A stretch of 64,000 nt of DNA from Ridgeia piscesae (GCA_025642075.2 JAODUO010000068.1:81001-145000), one strand, 5' to 3'; positions 11,390-64,000 are shown, numbered from the stretch's first letter. Numbers and translations: made by a program. Notes: a model not told the origin generated them from the sequence alone.

Positions 11390-11770
11390 ATGGTGTGCGA
11401 TGTTGTAAATCGAAAGAACTGGTCCGCGCGGTCGCCGATGGGTTACCGTTTCGTAATCCGCTGTTTAGGGTGGCCCGATTTCCCAAGATTCTGTACGTTG
11501 TAGTCTTTTAATATGGCGGCGCTATGTTGACGTTTTCGAAATACGAAGGTAACGTAAACAAGTTAACATTTTGTACATAGTAACGTTACGTTAAGCTTAT
11601 CCACGAGTTGAATAAATGGACTGCTTTTAGAAATAACAAGTATATGTTGCGGAAATTGTCCTCTGGAATTGAGCCGAGGCGGAGAAACGTCACATTCTCA
11701 ACGGGACGACTTGCCGGACTGGCTACCCGGACGCGCAACTCCGTCTGGACATGTTCATCATATACAATAT
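11390..11770 (+). promoter_or_regulatory. CEP164: Candidate CEP164 promoter and non-coding exon 1
   Basis: A CpG-rich patch upstream of the first coding exon. AATATGGCGGC at 11510-11520 matches the YY1-type initiator often found at housekeeping transcription starts. A donor-like AAG|gtaacg follows at 11548/11549, so a short non-coding first exon could end there and splice to 14545. In that exon the ATG at 11513 opens only a five-codon upstream ORF (MAALC). Confidence 0.4.
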
Positions 11771-11944
11771 ACACAAGACACTTATATGATTTGGTGTCCG
11801 GGTCTAGACCTTTAATGCTATATTTATGAAGCACCAACAAATTAATATATTGCAGAGTATAAACATGTAGGGTAGCACAATATAGGTGCGATATTCTCTT
11901 CAAATTGATCTTTTTGCCATAGCATTGTGTCATTACATTGGTGA

Positions 11945-11979
11945 CATTGGCATTGCCTTGAGTCAAGGCAATGCCAATG
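11945..11979. repeat. Perfect palindrome, 17-bp arms, 1-base loop
   Basis: CATTGGCATTGCCTTGA, a central G, then its exact complement TCAAGGCAATGCCAATG. It is followed by a second imperfect hairpin (CTTCAACTTCAAG ... CTTGAAGTTGGAG, 11980-12014) and more TTGG/CCAA blocks to about 12070. Confidence 0.9.
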
Positions 11980-12074
11980 CTTCAACTTCAAGGCTTGACG
12001 GCTTGAAGTTGGAGTTGGTCTTGGAGTTGGACCAAGGCAAAGCCTAACCCTCAGGCTTGATCGTCTTGGATGAT

Positions 12075-13360
12075 TGGTGGATTTGGAGGGACAGAAAATA
12101 CAGTTGATAATGTTCCCGTGCTGTAAAGCCTACATAATGTGCCAACTCACCACAAATATGCCAAAATTGGCACCTCAGGCTCAACTATATATTTCCTGTT
12201 CATGCTGTCGTGCTGACTATTTTATTTACAAGTAATGATAGATAGTCCTACATTTACATGGTAACTTAACTAGTAATTTCCTTCCCCATTGTATGCCAGG
12301 AAATAGGTTAAAACACAGCATAATGCACCATGTTGATAGTTTCTGAAATAGTTCTTGGTGGGCATACCCCAAAACACCCATAGCTATAGGTATAACAACA
12401 AAAACTTAGAATATATTATATCATCATTTAAATGGTGCCACATGATGAATAATAATATGTAGTTTATTACACATTTTGATTTTGTTTCATTTTAAATATT
12501 TACGATACTATTCAATTTTTAAATCTTACAATTATTGCATATTTGTCTATTCGATTTTTTTGCATTTCTTGTGCACAGTCTTGCATGGTGTTGTTTTTTG
12601 TTCTACACTGTAATCATTACTCTGAGTCTCTGACTGGTAGTTCTTTATGAATAACTTAAAGTAGTTATAAGCAAAAGTTATACAATCAAACTGTTCCTGT
12701 ATATAAACTAAACTGAAGTTGAGGAGACTGTCACTAAGACCAATTTGGTTGCTCTTGTGGCAGTCACCCCGTTTATTCAAACTCAGTTAAATATATTTGG
12801 CTTTATATACACTTTCGATGAAATCATAACTAGAGTGCATAATGCAGTAACAATAACACCATAATATGAATGATATTACAGATAATTAATGCCAAAAATC
12901 TCAACAACAATGAAATTAGTACATTAAATTCATTTGGCAACTAGCAAATAATTAAAGTGTTTTAGTTAAATAACAGTACTTAGTATGTGTACATTAATTT
13001 TATGGAGGTATCAGAAATAAGACACTATAAAATTGTACATTGATTGTTATAACTGTCCACATATAATATAACAAAACAATTTGGTAACGAGCACAGTATT
13101 TTGTAATTCTGGAAAAAAAATTACTTTGCATTACTAATAAATCCTTGTAAGCTGTGTGTTGTAATTTTTTTCTTATATGAAACACAGAACAGTGTATTGT
13201 TTAGTAGTAAAAAAATATCGTACCTAATACATCGCTTGGCAAAGTCTTGCTATACCCTGTTTGTGTGTCAGATATTGTAGTGTATCCGTGTTTTAAAGTT
13301 GTGGACTTTTTATTTAATAAAAATGGTAAGTTTTGCAAAATACTAGTAATGTCATTGGTG
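12075..13360. other. AT-rich stretch, probably CEP164 intron 1
   Basis: No array, RNA or supportable gene. The short minus frames at 12547-12780 and 13000-13185 look random. Confidence 0.4.
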
Positions 13361-13369
13361 TATAAAATA

Positions 13370-13550
13370 ACGTAAAGGTAAGTTCTTATATTGCACAGTG
13401 TCCAGTCCTCAGGACCGTTCAGAGTACATTACACTTTACTTCCCTGGCAGACCTGTTCAATCAAAAATCATCTTGGCTTCTCTGGGAACCACCCAGCCAT
13501 GCAATAATTAATGTGTGAACTGTGAAGGCTGCTCGTACACATATCCACTG
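13370..13550 (-). mobile_element. SINE-like element copy (minus orientation)
   Basis: The reverse complement matches the segment at 26990-27180: GTGTACGAGCAGCC, CAGGTCTGTCAGGGAAGTAA, AAGTGTAA, and a tail ending AAGAACTTACCTTTA. The ends with a gcgct..ataagaacttacc tail are typical of short interspersed elements. Confidence 0.6.
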
Positions 13551-13551
13551 C

Positions 13552-14520
13552 CGTCTACCAATAGCTCTGATCTCACAAATCATTAAAGATCTGTAGTTTA
13601 AAGATCTGTAGTGTACTGTTACTATGTAGAAGAAATTTATATTTGATTGGGCTCATTTTAAGCCTCTTATTGTCATTTAGGGCATAACAATTTGGTACAT
13701 TTTCAGTTTTCCAATTTTGTTTCAAAATATTTCTGTAGCTTTTCATCTATGCTTTTACATCAATGTAACTGAGGGTATCTTCATTGTACACAATATATTT
13801 GTTGTTCACTAGTATTTTTGAGCCTCCTCAAAAAAGCAAAATGTAAAACAATTTGCCTGTTTCTGTGGGATAATTTCTGCCTGAATGTTCAGTTCCTCTC
13901 AGGACACAATGCCTGCTGTTAATATCTGGTTATTCCATTAGAGGCCAACCCCTCAGTCTGATTGACTTCTATTGTTTATGTGCCTACACTAATTGCAGTG
14001 GTAGCAGTGATAGGGGCTGTATCAATAACACAGTAGATCCCTGCGAAAGTGGACAGTATCCTATTTGCATGTTATAGGCTACATCTTAAAAACTACTGAT
14101 TTTCTGTAAATGCAAGTTGTGTTTATTTTTATGTTTGTTTAATTATCTTTAAAATTATGTCACTCACTGTGGTGTTTACTGGTTGAAGATATATTGTCAC
14201 TGTAATGTCACTTGTAAATGACAAACATAGGAAATTAATATTCTGGACAACTGTAGAGTTAAAAGTCATTTACATCATACATCTACACCATACACTTTAT
14301 TGGTATTGTTTGCTGCATTCATGCAATTTGCCTGTGTTTCTGGTCATCTCGCATTGGAATAAATAGAGAAAATTTTAATTAGGTATTTATGGTGAAGAGA
14401 CTATAGGTAGTGACTAGTGACTGTGATTCTCCAAAACGCATATCATTCATAATTACCATTGCACTAAAATTATAATCCAAAGGTCTTGAGGGCCTCTTCA
14501 CTCTTGGCCAATTTTTACTT
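13552..14520 (+). mobile_element. Dispersed intronic repeat, near-full copy
   Basis: A copy of a roughly 0.9-kb repeat that recurs across CEP164 introns. Recognisable blocks in order are CTCAGAAACCATTGAAGATC, TTCACTAGTCTTTTGTAAG, AACACAGTAGATCCCTG, GTCACCTGTAAGTGACAA, TGAATAACCAGAGAAAATGC and CCAAAGGACTTCAGGGCC. No coding capacity is seen, so it is probably a non-autonomous element of unknown class. Confidence 0.6.
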
Positions 14521-14568
14521 AGATCTAATTATCTACATTTTCAGGAAGTCAATGTCTGCAGACCGAAC

Positions 14569-55520
<40,952 letters not shown>

Positions 55521-56345
55521 ACGAGCTTCCACATAAAATATTCTCTGGTTGTGAACAATATTTTGTTGTTCTGATCATGTTTTTGCGACAGTGTACATAC
55601 AACATCTGTTTGTGTTGAAAATACCATTATGGAATTGATATGGAAGTCATCTATTGGGCAGATAGCAATTATATCATTATATGCCTTGTGGCAAAACTGC
55701 AATGTATGGCCCTCTCGTATATATCTTTTGTTCCGTGGTTTACCTCCAAGTTGGCATGTTACCTTGAATTAGTGGATTTGTGTAATACAAATTGTAATGT
55801 GTGCACACTGTGTGTGGTTTTAAGTTTGTTGATATCAATACACCTGTAATTCAATCAAGATGTTTTTATAGTCAGACATTTGAAATTTCAGCGACATAAA
55901 AATTACATGATTTGTTTGACAAATTCCATATGAAATTCATCCAGGATGCTTTCATTGAGGTCCACGTTTTATATGAATCCAAAAGTAATCTGCAAAAAAT
56001 ATGTTAAATTTAAATGAAATGTTACATCATTATGTTTGGATTACTAAGAACTTGCTTGTTGTTTTTATCTGTTGTTGTTCAAACCATGTCCAAATTGTGA
56101 TGGTTAGTTGTAAATCCAAATATTTATGTGACATTAGCATCATACCTTCCGTGGTGGTTGAATTAGAGAGTGCACAAATATTAACTCTTGAATCAAAGAC
56201 AATACTCAAATGCTAATCCGTTTATTCATTGTTGACTACTGTTGGGTGATTATTCTGTGATGTTTGCCTGTGACGTCATTTGTACTGATCCACAAAAACG
56301 TGTAATCACAAATTAAAAATATGCAATAAAATCTTTATTCTACAT
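55521..56345 (+). other. CEP164: CEP164 3' UTR
   Basis: Non-coding AT-rich sequence from the stop codon to the first good polyadenylation signal. I see no array or competing gene. The true end is inferred only from the signal. Confidence 0.6.
56325..56330 (+). terminator. CEP164: AATAAA polyadenylation signal of CEP164
   Basis: Canonical AATAAA about 800 nt after the stop, followed by a T-rich stretch. It is the first canonical hexamer I noticed downstream of the stop. Confidence 0.6.
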
Positions 56346-56589
56346 TAACATATTGTGCAGATGTCTTCCATGTTTGTTTGTATAGATGACCACAGATATC
56401 CTCTGCCTGTCACTTGCGTATAATGCCCTGAACATGAAGGTTATAAAGGCCATTTATTTTAATGAATCTGTTCATTAGGAAGGTTTCAACCTAGCTACAT
56501 ATTTTGTTACTGCATATCAAACATTCTAAGCAGCTCCAGTATTAATGTTGGGCATTTTGACTGGATTTTATTTGTGGACGTGTGGTTAT

Positions 56590-56735
56590 GACCCGTGCAC
56601 CTGTCATTTGAACAAACCCGTTGTGGACAGGTAGAAATATTGGTAATTGGGTGGCGGACAGGCCAATAATGAAGGAACAAAAAATCTTCCAAAACGATAG
56701 ATATTGTCAGTTATGCCTTGAAATGGGTGTCATGT
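56590..56735. repeat. Dispersed repeat copy (GGACAGGTAGAAATAT family)
   Basis: Direct-orientation partner of 1404-1545, sharing TGGACAGGTAGAAATAT and ATAGATATTGTCA with TATGCCTT after it. Confidence 0.6.
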
Positions 56736-56983
56736 TGTGTTTCTAGTTTATTTCAACTCAAAGCATCTTGCTTGTTAGTGTATTATTTTAACAGGGCTCG
56801 ACATTGGTACTGGCCCAATGGACCAACGCGAATTTTAAACCAATTCGGGCCACCGGTTTTTTTATTCTACTGTCCCAATGGGCCAGTGGTTTCAAACCGA
56901 CTGATCACCATCGACGTTTCCATAACCCGACCATTCACAGAAAAGTAGTACGACCTTTAATACATTAGTCTACTTATTAACGT

Positions 56984-57870
56984 TTGTTTTGTTACATTTT
57001 ATGTATAATTTATTACATAACATATAAGAAAGACATAGATAAACTAGAAAGAGTTCAATGGAGGGCAACTAAACTTATTCCAGAACTTAAACATTTATGC
57101 TATGAAAGACGCCTGTTAGAATGTAGATTGACAACATTAGAAACTAGAAGATTAAGAGGAGACCTAATAGAAGTTTTTTAGATATTGAATGGATATGAAG
57201 ATATTGTTAGCAACATTTTTTTTCAAGCTAAAAGAAGATAGTATGACAAGGAGGCATAAGGCAGCGTTAGTCAAGCCATACTGTAGGTTAGATAAAAGAA
57301 CATTCTCCCAGAGAACAATAAATTATTGGGATCAATTAAGTCATGATTGTGTAAATGCCAGCAGTGTAAATATGTTTAAAAATAAAATGACAATTTTCTG
57401 GCAATGGCGGGCTATACCTAGGTTGAACACTTAACATTTTTAGAAATTATTTTAATACTGATTAAATTATTTATTCATATATTTATTTTAATTTATTAAT
57501 TATTATTTAAAAAAATATTATTGTAGGACATTTTATGTATTTTATGATACTTATGTATTTTTAGACAACTAAATTTTTTATTTTACTTGAGTATTTTTGA
57601 GACAACGTATAATTTTTATTTTACTATGTATTTTTAGAGACAACTTATATATTTTATTTTAGTTATGTATTTTTAGAGACAACGTATTTTAATGAGTAGC
57701 ATCTTAGTGGCATTTTATAATTTTGCATATTCATAATTTTAAGTATTATACTAATTTATGTAGCCTACACTTTTATAATTTAATGAACATTCGATAAGCC
57801 ATAGGCTTCCTTGTTTACATGCTGTCTGGAGCTTGGCTCTGGACGGCAACTTGTTAAACCTTTTTAAACT
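56984..57870 (+). mobile_element. LINE 3' region: reverse-transcriptase C-terminus and 3' UTR
   Basis: The frames give DIDKLERVQWRATKLIPELK and TTLETRRLRGDLIEVF, then after a stop ILNGYEDI, and after a frameshift TRRHKAALVKPYCRL, FSQRTINYWDQLSHDCVNAS and VNMFKNKMTIFW. This is the typical end of a CR1/L2-like ORF2. The AT-rich 3' UTR ends GTTAAACCTTTTTAAAC, as in the solo tail at 18528-18685. It is inactive because of the stop and frameshift. Confidence 0.85.
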
Positions 57871-57874
57871 GTAT

Positions 57875-58300
57875 CTAAAATGTTAACGCGCGCATACAAA
57901 GACTTCTACGCACTGTGGAACTTTTTGGTAAACGCCCGCATGATTGGCAAATGGCGGGAATCACTCGTTCACCAATTAGTGATCTTGTTACATGTTGCCG
58001 TTGGCTATGGGTGGTAGGCGATATCGTTGTCTGCGTGAATGATAAAACGCTAGTGCACATTCCGTAATCGAAAGGCATTTTGTTATGTTGTAAATTTGTT
58101 ATGTTGTCAAACGTTTGACAGTGTTGCAAAAGACGATTCCTGCAGCGGTGGATTTTGTAAAACCATCTTGGAAGAAAGAGGGCAACTGTTTTGGACAGCG
58201 TTCACACTGTGACTGCCACCGTCGCACGTGGGCCCTCGGCCTCGCACACCGACGCGATGTTTACGTAGTCGTAGGTGAGCCTGTCATTAAACGGAGCACG
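57875..58300. promoter_or_regulatory. CpG-bearing patch, possible promoter
   Basis: CpG density rises sharply after the LINE, with AATGGCGGGAA (E2F-like) and an ATTGG (CCAAT) motif at 57930-57960, and GTCGTAG|gtgagcc at about 58274 as a possible plus-strand donor. No downstream exon could be matched. Confidence 0.2.
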
Positions 58301-58379
58301 TCTTATCTACATTCAAATGCTAATTTATCATGGTATCACGGATGTCTGATTCTGCAGTTACAGTTTTAGTGTTGAGCTT

Positions 58380-59400
58380 CAGGCACAACCAAAAGCAAGA
58401 AATGCTTTTCATGAAAGCCCCAAGGCCAAGCCTTCCTCCTTAAATCGTACTCAAAATCATGAATTCGAATATGCAAAACAATATGAAAAGTGTGTTTGCC
58501 TCAGTGCAATTATGCAAAACAAAATATTACTCGAAAGTGTCAATGAGTAAATCAATTGTCAATATTAAATATGAAAAGTTTTTTCTATAATGTCCGAGCT
58601 GATAAAATGGCCTACAATGAAGGCTATAATACATTATATTGTTATTTTATGTTTTTGTTTTACATTATTTTTCACATTTAAACTGACTTTATTATGCGAT
58701 ATGTAGAACAGACACAACACTGACAGAAGATTGACTGTTGTCACTGAGGTTGATATTTAATGCCTCGTAATATGTAGTAATCCGTGTAATGGTCTATAAA
58801 TAAATGCTAAAATTGTATAGTGCGAACGGCGCCTCAGATTTTATTTTAGTAGACCGACACCACGATTAAAACATTTCATTTAACGTTGAGTTCTCTCTTT
58901 TTATTATTGCAATCTTAAAATTTACATTAAAAACACACGATATGTTAAAACATAAGAGCTTCGGAAAGTCTTTATGATGTCACTCCTGTCGAAACTTGGT
59001 CTTCTAAAGCGACGGGCACATCGGTAGCAGCATATTTTGTTTACAATATTCGGGCTAGTAACTAATCAGACCCGACAAATACGTCGTTTTATTAATTCTA
59101 CTATCAGACCCTCGAACAGTTTGTTATGTTCCGGTGATTTGGAATGTGATTCCAACCTGCATTCAGCAGTCACATAGGCCATAGCCTAAAACGTTTTGTG
59201 TTGTCTTTAAAATCAGTTCTGGTAAGAGAGTATGAACGCAAGCACAGTGTGGACAAATTCGAAGGAAACATGCCACTCAGCCCCTCCCCAATCGGGTCCC
59301 TCTGTGAATACAACTCTAAAAGTAATTAACCTGGCGCCAAAAGGTTGTGGAGTGAATCTGCGTGAACATTGATATTGTGAATGATTCTCCAAACAACGAC
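58380..59400. other. Intergenic stretch, nothing recognised
   Basis: AT-rich with no supportable ORF, RNA or array. Confidence 0.45.
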
Positions 59401-59436
59401 TTGTTTCGTCTAAATGGTTCCCGGTTTATTGGCGCG

Positions 59437-59469
59437 TGACGTCATACGTTTACGTCCACTAGTCACGTG
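59437..59469. promoter_or_regulatory. CRE palindrome (TGACGTCA) and E-box (CACGTG)
   Basis: A perfect CRE at 59437-59444 and a CACGTG at 59464-59469 lie 20 bp apart in a CpG-bearing stretch. They may be part of a promoter whose gene is not visible here. Confidence 0.3.
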
Positions 59470-59849
59470 GTTTCATCAACAATCACGATGACGCCATTCA
59501 TTTGGAATTTAAAATCGTGGGTGCATGGTTAAGACACTGCGGTAGGGGTCAGCGTTATTTGGACAGACATTAACAGTTAGTGGCCTATGTAAACTATTGT
59601 GTGTACCTTTTCGGACCAGTTGGAACTTGTGCGGAACTCGCAATAAAGAGTTCACCGAGGGAAACTTAACTATAAATACAACATAGGCGTTATTAATAGT
59701 TTGTCACCGTTTTATTGAATGGAATGAAGCGTAGACCTATGATGCATAGTAATAGGCATAATGTGATTCCTAGTAATGTTCGTTGTTTTTTCTACAGTTT
59801 AACGTTCCATAGTTATAACGTCCGTAATCATGTCAAGTGTTCGTTTGCG

Positions 59850-61090
59850 AAGTGACACTTGAATCTTGTTTCGGACGTTTTGGTGACTTCGGTGACTTTC
59901 TCCGCAATTCGAACATAACACAGTACATACACATAACAGACAAGTAAATCGAACAGACAAGCAACACTTGTCCCGTCCACAAACCACCACAAGCACCAGG
60001 TCTGGATACACAAACAGGGGAATCCAATCAACAGTGCGACCTTTTTCAGGACACCCAGTCGATTGGCCCTGGATCTCATCCGGGAATTGCAACGGTCCCC
60101 CGTAACAACCCCCTCGTCACAAAACTAAACAACACTGAACATAGAATCGGGCGTTGACACTAATACGTCGTAGTGGCCCACAGAGAAAGAGACAAGACAC
60201 GGACAGGACATACGATGCGGAGTTACTTGATACCGGCTGTTGCTGCGGTAACATTGGATGGTCGGGTATCTGATTGAAAGAAGCCGTCTCGTTGCGCCGA
60301 ATTCGGCCTGTTGCTCTTGTAACGCTTTGGCGATGTCGCGTTTCGATGCGAGTTGAACGGTAATCGTGGCGGCGTCGACGGGTGTGTGAATGCGTGAAGT
60401 TGCCGCCGAAAGATTTAGCTCGTCTGTGATTGTGACGACACGCGGCATTCCGGATTTCCGGTGGCGGTAGCGAAGGTGAAGAACAGCAACGCGTTTTGGC
60501 GATGCCGCGTTTCGATGCGAGTTGAACGGCGATCGTGTTGCATTTCGCCAGCGGATGTGTGAATTAATGCGTGATGTTGTCGCCGACAGATTTGGCTCGT
60601 CTGTGATCGTGACGACACGCGGCAGTCTGGATTTGCGGTGGCGATGGCGATGGCGAAGCTGAAGAACACCAACGCGATTCACGACCGCACACATCTGAAA
60701 ACGCAATAAAAAATCTGATGAACCATAATGTTTTTAAGCACACGCATCATGTAAATTTCGCAAGCAGCTTCAGTTAGATTTGAATTCGGATTGGTTTATG
60801 TAAAAATGCCTACCTTTTTACCCGAGAGCGGTGGTAACCATGGGGTGGCGGTGACGTTGGCAGCGGCAACTTGGTGCAGAGAAGACGGCGATGAAATTGT
60901 GTTCAATCGCACAGAGCATAGTCGTGTCTTCAGACTTGCACGTTGTCGCTAACGTTCGACCGCTTCTGTTGTTGTAGCGCAAATGTTCAGGCTCGACAAA
61001 CAATACACCCGAAGTCCTTTTCGCGTTGGCTTCACTGTTTGAACTTCTGAACGTCTTTCTCGCACGAGGAGTTGCGCTCAACTGATTTCC
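59850..61090 (-). other. CpG-rich stretch with unassigned minus-strand ORFs
   Basis: Minus-strand open frames (60125-60706; 60818-61081, starting MSATPRARKTFRSSNSEANA) are rich in Arg, Thr and Ser and have no recognised family. The openness may reflect CpG-rich composition. A 169-bp tandem duplication lies inside. It could be a promoter or first-exon region, or a decayed LTR element. I cannot decide which. Confidence 0.2.
60329..60670. repeat. Two-copy tandem duplication, 169-bp offset
   Basis: CGCGTTTCGATGCGAGTTGA recurs at offset 169 (units start at 60329 and 60498), followed in both copies by GTGACGACACGCGGCA and GAAGAACA(G/C)CAACGCG. Confidence 0.85.
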
Positions 61091-61567
61091 TTAACGATCA
61101 AATCCACGTATAACGTTACTCACTCGAAGGTTTTAATTGGCTAATATGGAACCCCTGTTTAACTAGCCAATCAGGAAGAATTATCGGAACATCCCGCAGA
61201 ACGTTCTAGAAGGAAAGACTGTTCAACAGACCAATGAGAACATTTGTTTCAAAAACGATTAACGTAGCCTAAACGGCCTTTCTAGGGTAGGCTTTTTAGA
61301 TATGATACAAACAAAGCGACGTTTTTGAAGGAAAAATTGGTCGTTTCTAAGCAATTTTGCATTTTTTTAATAAGGCTATCTTATTTGAGTTTGGAATGTT
61401 TTGCGCTGGTGGTTGATTATATCAACGTGAGTTTTTTTGCACTTAACAATTAACAACTACCCCGTCATGATCAATGGACTGTCCCATGAAAGTCGGAACG
61501 CGCATGCGTTTGATTACGTATATGCTCGTGATGACGTGTTTTATGTTATATAGGAAGCTGGACTATA

Positions 61568-61573
<6 letters not shown>

Positions 61574-61631
<58 letters not shown>
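61574..61631. repeat. (TA)n microsatellite
   Basis: TA run preceded by GGAAGCTGGACTATATTTTA, followed by degenerate CATCCATTA(T/C) repeats to about 61700. Confidence 0.95.
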
Positions 61632-61632
<1 letters not shown>

Positions 61633-61779
61633 CTATCCCTTATCATCCATTACCATCCCTTACAATCCATTATCATCCATTATCATCCATTATCACCCTT
61701 ACCATCCAGCAGCGTGCAATTTCTACCACTCCACTGGTATGGGGATTAGGAGCAACAGTCAAAATTAATTGTAAAATAA

Positions 61780-61925
<146 letters not shown>

Positions 61926-62039
61926 CATTTCTTATACGGCCAACCCTTCAGCAAACCCGAAGTGAGGCGGATGGTAAGGGGAACCATCGACCAACGCCCT
62001 GTTTCAAGGCAAACTGGCCGCTCCTTTTTAAGCATACGC

Positions 62040-62092
62040 ACGCACGCACGCACGGACGCACGCACGCACACGCACACACACACACACACACA
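62040..62092. repeat. (CGCA)n/(CA)n microsatellite
   Basis: CGCA units changing to CA over about 52 bp. Confidence 0.9.
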
Positions 62093-62366
62093 ATATTAGA
62101 GACAACTAACATTGCAACAATACAATCTATGTGATGTTTTGCCAAGAACGACGAGTGTGTATGGTAGTCCGTCTTAATTTGTTTTTGACTTGATTAAAGA
62201 TTGCAATTTTTGGCTAGCGATTGGCTGAAGAGGGGAAGATTCTTCATCCAACCCTCATCAGTGATCGCTAGTGAGACGTAGTTTGTATTTGAAAACGCTA
62301 TTGCAATGAAAATGTGGCCATATAATCCGGGTGGCAGATGGCGATGGGGCCGTATAAGAAGGGGAC

Positions 62367-62369
<3 letters not shown>

Positions 62370-62450
<81 letters not shown>
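62370..62450. repeat. (TA)n microsatellite
   Basis: TA run with left flank GGCCGTATAAGAAGGGGACT. See the tract at 61783-61921 for the inverted partner. Confidence 0.95.
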
Positions 62451-62453
<3 letters not shown>

Positions 62454-62454
62454 T

Positions 62455-63130
62455 GATTATATCAGCGTTCGGCGTGTTTATAAACAAGTTCCGGTTGCCC
62501 GATGGTATTCCCAGCAGTCTCAGCACTTCGAGGCGTGAACAGATGCGGCCGAAACAAGAGACTAGTGGCTGCGCCGATCGAAGCGACATCGGTCGCTGGC
62601 ACTTCAGTACATGTTGCGTAATGTTTACCGGGCGACGGTCGTGGGACGTGGCAGAGACACAGTTATATCTATGGGCAGAGATTGGCTGTGCGAGCACGTG
62701 TGGCTGTCCATCGAAAGATCAATGGTTGGGCCGATTATGTTGCGCCGAGCAACACTAACTCCACAGATTTCTGAACGGATACAGCAGTTCTATGTAATGG
62801 TTTAATTTGAAAGAACTGATGTTACTAATAACATGAATTACATTGAAAGTTGTCGAGAAGGCATCGATGGATGGCTTGTCACTCCGACTAGGTAGATTAC
62901 CCGGACGTGAACCAGCACCGTGATATTTAAGGTGGGTAAAGGCGGAGCAGAACTACATACTCTAAGGTATATTCCCAGCCAATACACTGCTAAGAAGGTT
63001 CACTTGGCTCTATGCTTTATAATTAATTGCAGAACTTTTTTGAAAATAATAGAGATTATATTTTAGTTCCAATATCTACAATATTAAGGCCTCCGTCCGC
63101 AAATGTGTTTAATAGTGATTTTCTTTTCAA
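62455..63130. other. Unassigned stretch with one short ORF
   Basis: A plus frame at 62611-62805 (RATVVGRGRDTVISMGRDWL, then LCEHVWLSIERSMVGPIMLR) is open in fairly GC-rich DNA but matches no family I know. The rest shows nothing. Confidence 0.2.
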
Positions 63131-63134
63131 AGCA

Positions 63135-63235
63135 TCGGGTTTACTGTTCCAAAAAAAGGGTGATACTTTATAAGTTCACACATTTTCTGAGGAATGGATA
63201 CTGCGCTATATAAGAAGTTACCTTTACCTTTTTTA
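63135..63235 (+). mobile_element. SINE-like 3' tail
   Basis: Ends GCGCTATATAAGAAGTTACC then TTTACC, matching the tail of the SINE-like copy at 26880-27185. Confidence 0.45.
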
Positions 63236-63239
63236 AGTG

Positions 63240-63725
63240 AACACCCACGGCAACATCAAAGCCACACGCAAAGGTTTTTCTTTTTGAGATTGGCCAACTG
63301 TCAACCCCACATATCGCGCCACCCAGGTAGACAACACTGTCTCTTTCCTTAAGCTTCTTCACAACAAAGATTATATACTGCTCTCTTTTTCTTTCTCAGT
63401 TTCTTCTCTACTAGCTACCTCAGGGCAAGCATCCGTTCCGTTGTTACTCTTCCTCGTCTAAACTCCAGCTGTTCTTCACCGATTTCCTCTTACACTATTG
63501 CCCTTATTCTGCCTTCCACGATTCTTTCCTGAAACTTCCGCATGTGGCTTAGCGACGTAATGCCTCTATTTTCCAGGGTCATGCACATCTCCCCTTTTTC
63601 CATATTCGGACAATCGGCCCCATTCTTCATTCCTCTGTGACCTTCCCCTCTCTCTTGCAGGTGTTCAGCAATTTTTTGTCGATCGCATTCCAACTCACTC
63701 AGCCACAACATCTGTACTCGCACTT
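63240..63725 (-). mobile_element. Decayed RTE-like LINE fragment with internal deletion
   Basis: The minus strand reads NRGITSLSHMRKFQERIVEG, then after a stop EEIGEEQLEFRRGRVTTERM, the N-terminal fingers region of a LINE reverse transcriptase. Only about 100 nt later VVYLGGAICG appears, a motif normally several hundred residues further on, so the middle is deleted. Confidence 0.75.
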
Positions 63726-63859
63726 TTTATCTTTCCGAATACGCCTACACGATAAACAATAAAAATGACCCGGGCTGTGACAAGTTTCATAAAGCTTACA
63801 TCACTGTAAACCACAACAATATATTATGAATTACACATCACAGTTTTGGTGGAAAGGGA

Positions 63860-63881
63860 TATGTTTCAACACACATACATA

Positions 63882-63925
<44 letters not shown>

Positions 63926-63965
63926 TGTATAATATTATATATGTGTATGTATGTATGTATGTATG

Positions 63966-64000
<35 letters not shown>
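63860..64000. repeat. (CGCA)n, (TATG)n and (GT)n microsatellite, cut by window end
   Basis: CGCA units at about 63878-63924, TATG at 63947-63966, then GT to the right edge. Confidence 0.95.

Noticed and set aside
11586..11966. 126-codon minus-strand frame (ELRVRVASPASRPVENVTFL) near the CEP164 promoter
   Set aside because: It overlaps the palindrome, has no family match or splice signals, and its openness may reflect CpG-rich composition. Kept only as a weak possibility.
58115..58369. Plus-strand frame with HCDCHRRTWALGLAHRRDVY, possible first exon
   Set aside because: No ATG in frame and no matching downstream exon; mentioned only within the CpG-patch entry.

Overview
This window looks like nuclear DNA from an invertebrate animal, plausibly a mollusc or other lophotrochozoan. 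The evidence is AT-rich DNA, many short GT-AG introns, LINE and SINE fragments, and very abundant micro- and minisatellites. No species can be named from the sequence alone. There is no sign of bacterial or organellar organisation, and I saw no tRNA, rRNA or CRISPR array.

Layout. (1) 1-5645, minus strand: the 3' part of a gene for a Gln-rich, Ser-Pro-rich, probably nuclear protein. Four exons join in frame and run off the left edge. The 5' end is unresolved. (2) 5.6-11.4 kb: upstream or intergenic DNA with two decayed LINE pieces, degenerate tandem repeats and a CpG-bearing stretch at 10.0-10.6 kb. (3) 11.4-11.8 kb: a CpG-rich candidate promoter and non-coding first exon for the plus-strand gene. 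(4) 14545-56345, plus strand: one large gene, an orthologue of the centriolar distal-appendage protein CEP164. I assembled 34 coding exons whose splice phases all match, giving a predicted 1431-residue protein, close to the roughly 1460 residues of human CEP164. It has the N-terminal CEP164 domain with a WW motif, a Ser/Gly/Asp-rich linker, a long central coiled coil, a second C-terminal coiled coil and a conserved short C-terminus. (5) 56.4-64 kb: intergenic DNA with LINE fragments, CpG-rich patches and long (TA)n tracts, and no gene that I can support.

The most unusual property is the density of tandem repeats in CEP164 introns, and the way several arrays are built from copies of a splice junction. 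The 3' splice site of exon 12 is copied about nine times in frame, the 5' splice site of exon 14 about 30 times, and the 3' splice site of exon 17 about 16 times. Intron 19 consists almost entirely of 33-bp units that each carry an AG|GT. Arrays also start at or just after the donors of exons 17, 23 and 25. The introns also hold many same-orientation copies of a roughly 0.9-kb dispersed repeat.

The two genes are divergent, with their 5' ends facing each other across about 6-9 kb. Nothing in the sequence shows that they act together.
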